DNA from: Clostridia bacterium
Lineage (GTDB): Bacteria > Bacillota_A > Clostridia > Peptostreptococcales > JAAYPU01
Assembly (NCBI GenBank): GCA_022360735.1
Contig: JAKSCF010000698.1
Coordinates: forward strand, 1-5,448
DNA length: 5,448 nt
Reading direction: 5' to 3'
Every line of letters starts with the position of its first letter. The stretch's first letter is position 1. The notes under the pieces are model-generated. The model saw nothing but the letters and a program-made list of their open reading frames with translations, did not search any database and was not told where the DNA came from. A program made the position numbers and the translations under genes. Below, piece by piece: positions 1 through 4,868 of this stretch.

Positions 1-219
1 AATAATTTCGCTTTCCTTGTCACACCAAATGGAACGTACGGCCAGCTCCAGCGCACTAGTAGCAGAAGAAGTCATCATGACTTCTTCTGCAGATGTATAG
101 CTTTTTATCCATTCAGCGCACTTTAAAGTAAAACTTCTTTTATCTAAGTTTTTGGCAGCTGTTTGGATATATTTATTTTCTTTTCCGGTAAATGAAACTT
201 TATTAAACGGTATTTCCAT
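1..219 (-). CDS. wecE: WecE/RffA-type sugar-nucleotide aminotransferase, N-terminal 73 residues (runs off the window)
   Basis: This is the 5' end of a PLP-dependent DegT/DnrJ/EryC1 family aminotransferase, most like dTDP-4-amino-4,6-dideoxygalactose transaminase. That enzyme makes dTDP-Fuc4N in the cytoplasm for surface glycans. The protein opens with MEIPFNKVSFTGKENKYIQ, matching the family's IPFNKP..GxExxY opening. It then shows the F..KCAEW segment (around residues 30-37) and the T.S.TSALELA segment (around residues 50-60), followed by ESEII where the family has GDEVI. The ATG at 219 is preceded by AAGGTGAT at a good distance. The PLP lysine and most of the catalytic core lie outside the window. 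The gene faces away from the sulfur genes and has its own promoter, so it belongs to a neighbouring glycan locus. The family call is fairly secure. The exact sugar substrate is not, since other DegT-family enzymes share the opening. Confidence 0.8.
   Translation of the reverse strand, partial: MEIPFNKVSFTGKENKYIQTAAKNLDKRSFTLKCAEWIKSYTSAEEVMMTSSATSALELAVRSIWCDKESEII
62..90. repeat. Perfect 13-bp inverted repeat inside the aminotransferase gene
   Basis: The arms at 62-74 (GCAGAAGAAGTCA) and 78-90 (TGACTTCTTCTGC) are exact reverse complements separated by 3 bases (TCA). The repeat lies within codons for AEEVMMTSSA near the start of the aminotransferase gene and could form a stable hairpin in its mRNA about 130 bases after the start codon. 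It has no T-run and is not an obvious terminator. Part of the symmetry comes from codons for EE and SS facing each other, so it may be chance. Confidence 0.6.
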
Positions 220-252
220 TCTTTATCACCTTGATGAAAGTTATTGGTATAG

Positions 253-265
253 GTTATAATATAAC
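253..265. promoter_or_regulatory. Palindrome over the minus-strand -10 (possible operator)
   Basis: GTTATA-A-TATAAC is a perfect 6-bp inverted repeat around a single base, lying on the predicted -10 of the aminotransferase promoter. A repressor bound here would block that promoter. AT-rich -10 regions produce such symmetry by chance, so this is only a candidate site. Confidence 0.25.
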
Positions 266-285
266 AGATAGAAGAAAAATTTCAT
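258..285 (-). promoter_or_regulatory. Probable promoter of the aminotransferase gene
   Basis: Read on the minus strand, ATGAAA (285-280, four of six matches to TTGACA) is followed after 16 bases by TATATT (263-258). A TG one base upstream makes this an extended -10. The start codon at 219 would lie about 30 bases after transcription begins. The -10 overlaps a palindrome at 253-265. Confidence 0.45.
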
Positions 286-350
286 TTTTTTTGTAATACA
301 ATCATTTCTTGTTTTTTAAGCTTGCTGAATAAATGCTTTTTTAGAATGAC

Positions 351-380
351 CTGATGTTAGTTGACTTCTAGTATTATAAT
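351..380 (+). promoter_or_regulatory. Probable promoter of the first tusA-like gene
   Basis: A perfect TATAAT -10 lies at 375-380. The only -35 at normal spacing is weak: CTGATG at 351-356, 18 bases upstream. A better TTGACT at 361-366 is only 8 bases from the -10, so it cannot be its partner. Transcription would start near 387, leaving a leader of about 25 bases before the ATG at 413. A weak -35 suggests that an activator may be needed. Confidence 0.5.
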
Positions 381-382
381 AC
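371..382. promoter_or_regulatory. 12-bp perfect palindrome over the tusA-like -10 (possible operator)
   Basis: GTATTATAATAC is a perfect palindrome that contains the TATAAT -10. After one mismatched pair the symmetry resumes for two more pairs (368-369 with 384-385). It shares the core TTATAATA with the palindrome at 253-265 on the divergent promoter. A repressor site is possible, but AT-rich chance symmetry is also possible. Confidence 0.25.
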
Positions 383-412
383 AAGTTTTATATGATTAAT
401 AGGGGAATGAGT

Positions 413-640
413 ATGAATAATGAACGTGAACTGGATTGTTTTGGAGAAATTTGTCCAATACCGGTTTTAAGAATAAAAGAAGAACTAAAAAGCATGCGTG
501 AAGGGGATACGCTAAAAGTTATATCCGATCACAGCTGCGTTGTAGAATCGATAAAAGACCATTTTAGTAAAAAACAATTATATGTAGAAGTGGAAGAAGC
601 TATTAATGGGGTATGGGAGATATTTATAACCCTGAGGTAA
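413..640 (+). CDS. TusA/YeeD/SirA-family sulfur carrier protein (first, diverged copy)
   Basis: This is a 75-residue cytoplasmic protein of the TusA fold, a family that carries sulfur as a cysteine persulfide. It shows LDCFGEICPIP, with the family's CPxP active cysteine at residue 14, then EGD around residue 31, SDHSC with a second cysteine at residue 42, and a closing GVWEIFI strand. By eye it is about 40% identical to the two TusA copies at 2480 and 2814. In-frame ATGs also occur at 392 and 407. The ATG at 413 is preferred because AGGGG (401-405) sits 7 bases upstream and the resulting length matches the other copies. The gene has its own promoter and converges on the LysR gene with 34 bases between them. 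It may serve the same sulfur system from a separate transcript. Its partner and exact substrate cannot be told from the sequence. Confidence 0.88.
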   Translation: MNNERELDCFGEICPIPVLRIKEELKSMREGDTLKVISDHSCVVESIKDHFSKKQLYVEVEEAINGVWEIFITLR

Positions 641-674
641 TATGCCGATACAACATACTACCCCACAATGTTGG

Positions 675-1571
675 TTAACAAAAACTATTGCTTCCCAATA
701 CTTTAAAAGCTTCGATGAATTCGTTAACGGATTTGTTTCTGCTCTGTCCTTTTTTGCTTATCATATAAACATCTTGTACAATGTTAAAATCTTCGATTTT
801 GACTATTTTAAATCTTTTTCTGTATAATTCCTCTTTAACCGCAATATAAGGTATAAAACCTACGCCATGGCCTCTGACAACTGAAGATTTTAATGCTTCT
901 ATGGAGTCTGTTTCAAAAACGATATTTAAATTGTCATACTCATAATTCATATATTGTAATTCTTTTTTAAAAATGCTCTTAATTTCATACTTATCATTTA
1001 ATGTGATAAGAGGAAATTTAAATAAATCTTCTAAATAAATGGTATCAGGTGTTTTGCCATTGGTATTGGATATCAGTACAATGGTATTACTTCCAACCTT
1101 TTCTGAATGGAGCTCATCAGAAAGTGGGTCGCCGTTAATAAATCCAATATCACAAATATCATTGGCAATATTATCCACTATATCTGAGGAAGGGTTAGAG
1201 GTCAATTCATATTTATGATACCCATATTGTTCTTTTACTTTATATAAGGTACAGGGCAAGGCGTGGTCTGTAATGGCATAATTAGCCTGAATTTTAATAA
1301 TGGATATGTTTTCTTCGACAGATTGAATTTCTTCTTGCATTTTAGAATAAGTTCTCATAATGTTCTCGGAATACTTTAAGACCACCTGTCCTATTTCGGT
1401 AAGGGTCACTCCTTTATTACTTCTTTCTAGGAGATCAACGCCCAAGCTTTCTTCGAATTTTTGTATTTGTTGACTTAAAGCAGATTGAGATATATGTTGG
1501 TTCTTTGCTACTTTTGAAATACTTTTTGCCTTAGCAACCTGATAAAAGTACTCAAAATTTTCTATATGCAT
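675..1571 (-). CDS. LysR-family transcriptional regulator
   Basis: This is a 298-residue protein, the usual size for LysR regulators, which bind DNA as tetramers and respond to a small molecule. The N-terminal winged helix-turn-helix spans about residues 1-60, with ISKVAKNQHISQSALSQQI as the recognition region and SLGVDLLERSNKGVTLTEIG as the wing. A linker helix follows, then an effector-binding domain from about residue 88 to 290, including VVRGHGVGFIP near its end. The start at 1571 gives the canonical LysR opening and has AGAGGA 9 bases upstream. A longer reading frame to 1640 would add a lysine- and asparagine-rich extension lacking the family pattern and would run over the promoter. The gene is divergent from the transporter/TusA operon and is its likely activator. 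The inducer could be a sulfur metabolite, by analogy with CysB-type regulators, but this is inference. Confidence 0.93.
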   Translation of the reverse strand: MHIENFEYFYQVAKAKSISKVAKNQHISQSALSQQIQKFEESLGVDLLERSNKGVTLTEIGQVVLKYSENIMRTYSKMQEEIQSVEENISIIKIQANYAITDHALPCTLYKVKEQYGYHKYELTSNPSSDIVDNIANDICDIGFINGDPLSDELHSEKVGSNTIVLISNTNGKTPDTIYLEDLFKFPLITLNDKYEIKSIFKKELQYMNYEYDNLNIVFETDSIEALKSSVVRGHGVGFIPYIAVKEELYRKRFKIVKIEDFNIVQDVYMISKKGQSRNKSVNEFIEAFKVLGSNSFC

Positions 1572-1610
1572 GTAACCAATTCCTCTCATTTTATTATTAT
1601 TTTTCTTCTT

Positions 1611-1640
1611 ATTGTAACAATTATTCATAGCTATTGTCAA
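1611..1640 (-). promoter_or_regulatory. lysR promoter
   Basis: On the minus strand a perfect TTGACA (1640-1635) is followed after 18 bases by TACAAT (1616-1611), five of six matches to the consensus. Transcription would begin near 1604, giving a leader of about 33 bases before the ATG at 1571. This is the strongest-looking promoter in the window and fits constitutive, autorepressible expression of a LysR regulator. Confidence 0.75.
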
Positions 1641-1641
1641 T

Positions 1642-1666
1642 TTCGATACTACATCAGCATATCAAA
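1642..1666. promoter_or_regulatory. Candidate LysR operator between the divergent promoters
   Basis: TTcGATA, 11 bases, then TATCaAA forms an imperfect inverted repeat centred on 1654 (six of seven pairs match). Its core is GATA-N11-TATC. LysR proteins bind interrupted dyads of about this size. The centre lies about 50 bases upstream of both predicted transcription starts (near 1604 on the minus strand and 1703 on the plus strand), so one site could repress lysR and activate the operon. The inner bases do not give the textbook symmetric T-N11-A, so the site is a candidate only. Confidence 0.45.
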
Positions 1667-1687
1667 TAGAGTAAGAGGAAAAATTTA

Positions 1688-1696
1688 TGTTAAAAT
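1688..1696 (+). promoter_or_regulatory. Extended -10 of the transporter/TusA operon promoter
   Basis: TG-T-TAAAAT at 1688-1696 is an extended -10 with one mismatch in the hexamer. No recognisable -35 lies at the usual distance (1668-1673 reads AGAGTA), which is typical of promoters that need an activator. The predicted start near 1703 leaves about 40 bases of leader before the ATG at 1743. Confidence 0.45.
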
Positions 1697-1742
1697 CAAG
1701 TCAAAGATTGTTAATAAAATATCATTTTAAGGAGTGAGGCAG

Positions 1743-2432
1743 ATGACGGATGTTAGCACAACAACTCAAAGTTCAGCTAGAAGACGTTCAAGAACACCTA
1801 GAAAACCCAAAAAAAATATGCTTCCTCATGCAACTGTACTTGGCATAATCATGATTGCTTTTGCAGTTTACCTTATAACTAAAGATTCCCATTTATCACT
1901 GTTTTGGGTGACGGGAGCTTGCTTTGGTTTTATTCTGCAAAGGTCTCGATTTTGTTTCACAGCATCCATGAGAGATCCATATCTAACGGGAAGCACTACT
2001 ATTACCAGAGCCGTTTTAATTGCGTTTGCCATAACAACCATTGGATTTACTGCAATAAAGTATGGCTACTTTATTAATGGTCTTCCTATACCCGGTCAAA
2101 GTTATGTTGCCCCTATTAGTGGTGCTACTGCTATAGGTGCTGTGATGTTTGGTATAGGAATGGTTATCGCAGGCGGATGTGCTTCAGGGACATTGATGCG
2201 TGTAGGAGAAGGCTTTATTATGAATATCTTATCTCTTGCGTTTTTCGTTATTGGGTCATTGCTTGGAGCGTATCATTTCGGATGGTGGAAATTGAACTTT
2301 ATGCTAAAAGGAACAGAAGTTTTCTTACCGGATGTATTTGGATGGCTGGGAGGGCTATTAATCAACTTACTGATTATAGCCACTTTGTACATTTTAGCCG
2401 ACAAGTGGGAAAACAGAGAAAAATCAGCTTAA
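1743..2432 (+). CDS. YeeE/YedE-family (TsuA-type) transporter, N-terminal half
   Basis: This is a 229-residue integral membrane protein corresponding to the first half of YeeE/YedE transporters, whose TsuA members import thiosulfate. A basic, probably cytoplasmic tail (RRRSRTPRKPKK, residues 13-24) precedes about six hydrophobic segments: roughly 30-46, 51-66, 88-106, 128-150, 159-180 and 200-219. Family signatures are RSRFCFTASMRD with Cys71 and AGGCASGTLMRVGEGF with Cys146. The spacing of these cysteines resembles the first two essential cysteines of characterised TsuA. Cys60 is an extra one. The GTG at 1734 overlaps the AAGGAG ribosome binding site (1729-1734), so the ATG at 1743, 8 bases after it, is the start. 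The second half of the transporter is encoded separately at 3072, so both proteins are probably needed. Thiosulfate is the most likely substrate; other sulfur or selenium species are possible. Confidence 0.85.
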   Translation: MTDVSTTTQSSARRRSRTPRKPKKNMLPHATVLGIIMIAFAVYLITKDSHLSLFWVTGACFGFILQRSRFCFTASMRDPYLTGSTTITRAVLIAFAITTIGFTAIKYGYFINGLPIPGQSYVAPISGATAIGAVMFGIGMVIAGGCASGTLMRVGEGFIMNILSLAFFVIGSLLGAYHFGWWKLNFMLKGTEVFLPDVFGWLGGLLINLLIIATLYILADKWENREKSA

Positions 2433-2479
2433 ATCACTATTAATTATTTAACAGAAGAATTAAAGGAGGAACAAATCAG

Positions 2480-2707
2480 ATGAAAGAAGTCGTATTAGAT
2501 TGTTTAGGAGAAGCGTGTCCGGTACCTTTAGTAAAAACTGAAAATGCATTAAAAGAACTTGAAGTAGGAGATTTATTGATTGTTCAAGTTGACCACAGCT
2601 GTGCCATGAAAAATGTACCTGAGTGGGGAAGAAAAAATGGCCATAATGTGGAAATCGAAGAAGTAGATGATGGAGAATGGGAAGTATTTATAGAAAAAAC
2701 TAAATAG
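2480..2707 (+). CDS. TusA/YeeD-family sulfurtransferase (tandem copy 1)
   Basis: This is a 75-residue cytoplasmic TusA-fold protein and a likely partner of the YeeE transporter. LDCLGEACPVP holds Cys8 and the CPxP active cysteine Cys13. VDHSC gives Cys41, on the strand facing the active region in this fold, and the protein ends in DDGEWEVFIEK. Characterised partners of this type (YeeD/TsuB) accept or break down imported thiosulfate; classical TusA relays persulfide sulfur. An AAAGGAGGA ribosome binding site (2462-2470) lies about 10 bases before the ATG. The gene follows the N-terminal transporter half by 47 bases. It differs from the next copy at 8 of 74 aligned residues. Its abundance of acidic residues fits a soluble carrier. 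Confidence 0.92.
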   Translation: MKEVVLDCLGEACPVPLVKTENALKELEVGDLLIVQVDHSCAMKNVPEWGRKNGHNVEIEEVDDGEWEVFIEKTK

Positions 2708-2746
2708 TAAGCGATTATATTAACGAAGTGAAAGCTGAATATTAAG

Positions 2747-2767
2747 AATTTTGTACCCTGCAAAATT
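2747..2767 (+). other. Small hairpin in the gap between the tandem tusA copies
   Basis: AATTTTG (2747-2753) and CAAAATT (2761-2767) are exact reverse complements around a 7-base loop. The stem is AT-rich with a single G-C pair, and the following sequence is T-rich but interrupted. It could mark RNA processing or weak attenuation in this unusually long 106-base intra-operon gap. A weak internal promoter (TTGTAC at 2751-2756, 16 bases, TATTAT at 2773-2778) overlaps it and would serve the second tusA and downstream genes. Neither is secure. Confidence 0.3.
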
Positions 2768-2813
2768 ATCTTTATTATTCTTTACGCATTAATCATTAAG
2801 GGAGGATTAATCT

Positions 2814-3038
2814 ATGAAAGAAGTTGTATTAGATTGTTTAGGTGAGGCTTGTCCTGTACCTTTAGTAAAAACTGAGAATGCTTTAAAGGAATTAAATGCC
2901 GGAGATGTACTGATTGTCCAAGTTGACCACAGTTGTGCCATGAAAAATGTACCGGAATGGGCTAGAAAAAATGGATATAACGTGGAAATAGACGAAGTGG
3001 ACGATGGTGAGTGGGAGGTTATTATAGAAAAACCTTAA
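2814..3038 (+). CDS. TusA/YeeD-family sulfurtransferase (tandem copy 2)
   Basis: This 74-residue near-duplicate of the preceding gene has the same cysteines: Cys8, the CPVP active Cys13 and Cys41 of VDHSC. It differs from copy 1 at eight aligned residues, including E28N, V29A and L32V, and it ends in EKP. At the DNA level about 23 further codons differ silently, so the duplication is not recent and both copies have been kept under selection on the protein. A GGGAGG ribosome binding site (2800-2805) lies 8 bases before the ATG. The C-terminal transporter half starts 33 bases after its stop. The two copies may give higher dosage, or may dock on different transporter halves or pass sulfur to different acceptors; the sequence does not say which. 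Confidence 0.92.
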   Translation: MKEVVLDCLGEACPVPLVKTENALKELNAGDVLIVQVDHSCAMKNVPEWARKNGYNVEIDEVDDGEWEVIIEKP

Positions 3039-3071
3039 ACCCTGTATGAATAGAAAAAAGGAGGGTTGTTC

Positions 3072-3605
3072 ATGAAAATTCGAGATACAAAATACTATAA
3101 AATGTGGTTTAAAGATGCATGGCCGTATGTAACCGGAGCAATACTCTTATCCGTATTTCAAATTGTGACATTTGCTTCAACGGGAAATCCTTGGGGCGTA
3201 TCGGGAGTATTTGCAAACTGGGGTGCTTGGCTGTTTGAAACTCTTGGAGGCAGTGTAGATAAGTGGTATTACTTTAGTAGTCCCGGTGCTCAAGCAACAC
3301 TGGAAAGAGGACTGCTTAATGACCCGGGAAGTTTAAGAAATCTGGGAATCATTTTTGGAGCTCTTTTTGCAACACTTGCTGCTTCTCAATTCAAAATGAA
3401 AAAGATAAAGTCTAAAAAACAAATTGTTGCAGCTGCCTTAGGAGGCCTATTAATGGGATACGGTGCACGAATCGCTTTTGGTTGTAATATCGGTGCACTT
3501 TTCAGTGGTATTGCATCACTTTCCTTATCTGGATGGGTATTTGCTGTATTTATGTTCCTTGGAGCTGTAATCGGCAGTAAATTGCTAGTTAAATATTTTA
3601 TGTAA
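3072..3605 (+). CDS. YeeE/YedE-family (TsuA-type) transporter, C-terminal half
   Basis: This is a 177-residue membrane protein matching the second half of YeeE/YedE transporters. Hydrophobic segments lie at about 18-35, 91-105, 118-137 and 153-173. The loop at about 36-90 contains the family's NPWGVSG and NWGAWLFETLG sequences and probably re-enters the membrane or faces outside. The diagnostic motif GYGARIAFGCNIGALFSGIA spans residues 129-148. Its Cys138 is the likely equivalent of the third essential cysteine in the thiosulfate pathway of TsuA. An in-frame TTG at 3066 exists, but AAGGAGG (3058-3064) sits 7 bases before the ATG at 3072, which decides the start. The flavoprotein gene follows after 12 bases, with its ribosome binding site overlapping this stop codon, so the two are probably translated together. 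The protein should pair with the N-terminal half at 1743. Confidence 0.87.
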   Translation: MKIRDTKYYKMWFKDAWPYVTGAILLSVFQIVTFASTGNPWGVSGVFANWGAWLFETLGGSVDKWYYFSSPGAQATLERGLLNDPGSLRNLGIIFGALFATLAASQFKMKKIKSKKQIVAAALGGLLMGYGARIAFGCNIGALFSGIASLSLSGWVFAVFMFLGAVIGSKLLVKYFM

Positions 3606-3617
3606 GGGGATAACACC

Positions 3618-4862
3618 ATGAGAGAAAAGAAAAGAGAACAATACGATGTTGTTATTATTGGAGGAGGATCGGCAGGTCTTACTGCAGGGATTTATGCAGG
3701 ACGTGCGAAACTTAAGACTCTAATAATTGAACAATCTTTGGTTGGAGGTTTGGCTACCAACACCAATGAAATAGAAAATTATCCTGGCTTTCCTGAAGGC
3801 GCATCAGGAAAAGAACTTATGGATCTTTTCCATCAGCAAGCTAAGAAATTTGATGTAAAATTTAAATTAACGGATGTAAAAAAAGTAGAACTGGAAGGTG
3901 AAACAAAGATAGTAGAAACCTTCAGAAATATATATGAAGCTAAAGTTGTTATTATTGCAACCGGAGGAAGACCTAGAATAACCGGAGCCGAAAATGAAGA
4001 AGACTATTTAGGTAAGGGCATCGCTTTCTGCGCAACTTGTGATGCGGCTGCCAATACAGATAAAACTGTAGTGGTTATTGGCTCAGGTGATGCAGCCATT
4101 GAAGAAGGCATGTTTTTAACTAAGTTTGCCAGCGAAGTTATTGTTTCCGTTATACACGACACCGGTAAAATGGATTGCAACGAAATAGCAAAGGCTGCTG
4201 CATTGGCTAACTCAAAAATGAAATTTGAATGGAATACGGTTGTTGAGCGCTTTGAAGGTGAGGAGCAGCTTAAAACAACTGTTTTGAAGAATCTTAAAAC
4301 CGGACAATTGATGCCGATTGATTGTCATACATGCTTTGAATTCATCGGTTATATTCCGAATACAGATGTATTTAAAGGCATTATTAACATGACAGACAAA
4401 GGCTATATCCTAACGGATGAAAATATGCGAACCAATATTGAAGGCGTGTATGCTGTAGGCGATGTACGCGAAAAATATCTTAGACAAGTGGCAACATGTG
4501 TTGGAGATGGCGCTATTGCAGGTGTTTGTGCGGAAAAATACATTGCAGAATGTGAAGCTTTTAATTCTCAGATCATGAAAGCAGATAAAGATGGTGTTGT
4601 TTATGTATTCAATGCTGTGGAAGCAGACCAAAGAGAATTATTGGCAAGAGTAGAAGAAATGGAAGCAGATTATAAAGAGGACTATCATTTTAATAAAATA
4701 GATGTTTACAAATCCAAAGGGCTCGCTGACAAACTAGGGGTTACTTGCTTCCCATCTGTAGCAATCATAAAAGACGGAAAAGTAGATCAAGTGATTGATC
4801 AAGAGATTTCGAAAGACTGTATACTCAATGCGCTTAAAGCTTGCGCTAAAGAAAGCATTTAA
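3618..4862 (+). CDS. Thioredoxin-reductase-like flavoprotein fused to a degenerate thioredoxin domain
   Basis: This is a 414-residue cytoplasmic protein. Residues 9-310 follow low-molecular-weight thioredoxin reductase: FAD-binding GGGSAG (15-20), ENYPGFP (53-59), ATGGRP (114-119), redox centre CATC (138-141), the second nucleotide-fold glycine motif GSGDAAIEE (155-163), and GDVREKYLRQVATCVGDGAIAG (281-302) near the flavin. The NADPH motif HRRxxxR reads HDTGKMD (180-186), so NADPH use is doubtful. NADH, ferredoxin or a thiol could be the donor. A second CxxC, CHTC (236-239), is unusual for the family. Residues 326-411 resemble thioredoxin, but CGPC is replaced by ADQR (336-339), while the cis-proline region TCFPS (376-380) remains with a cysteine next to it. 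The start has AGGGGA 7 bases upstream. As the last gene of the operon it may reduce TusA persulfides or mixed disulfides; this is inference. Confidence 0.88.
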   Translation: MREKKREQYDVVIIGGGSAGLTAGIYAGRAKLKTLIIEQSLVGGLATNTNEIENYPGFPEGASGKELMDLFHQQAKKFDVKFKLTDVKKVELEGETKIVETFRNIYEAKVVIIATGGRPRITGAENEEDYLGKGIAFCATCDAAANTDKTVVVIGSGDAAIEEGMFLTKFASEVIVSVIHDTGKMDCNEIAKAAALANSKMKFEWNTVVERFEGEEQLKTTVLKNLKTGQLMPIDCHTCFEFIGYIPNTDVFKGIINMTDKGYILTDENMRTNIEGVYAVGDVREKYLRQVATCVGDGAIAGVCAEKYIAECEAFNSQIMKADKDGVVYVFNAVEADQRELLARVEEMEADYKEDYHFNKIDVYKSKGLADKLGVTCFPSVAIIKDGKVDQVIDQEISKDCILNALKACAKESI

Positions 4863-4868
4863 TAAAGT

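Noticed and set aside
253..268. Possible PerR/Fur-like box starting TTATAAT
   Set aside because: Only the left half matches TTATAAT-N-ATTATAA; the right half matches at a single position.
651..673. Inverted repeat CAACAT-N11-ATGTTG between the convergent tusA-like and lysR genes, as a terminator
   Set aside because: The stem is only 6 bp with a long loop and no T-run on either side, so it is too weak to call.
675..1640. Longer LysR start at 1640
   Set aside because: It would add 23 low-complexity residues over a near-consensus promoter; the 1571 start gives the canonical LysR opening.
1743..3605. Frameshifted or interrupted single yeeE gene (pseudogene)
   Set aside because: Both halves have their own strong ribosome binding site, clean ends and intact motifs, and two intact tusA genes lie between them; a true split is the better reading.
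413..4862. Selenium-metabolism locus or selenoprotein
   Set aside because: No in-frame TGA read-through or selenium gene is seen, and all key positions are ordinary cysteine codons. It is kept only as an alternative substrate idea.
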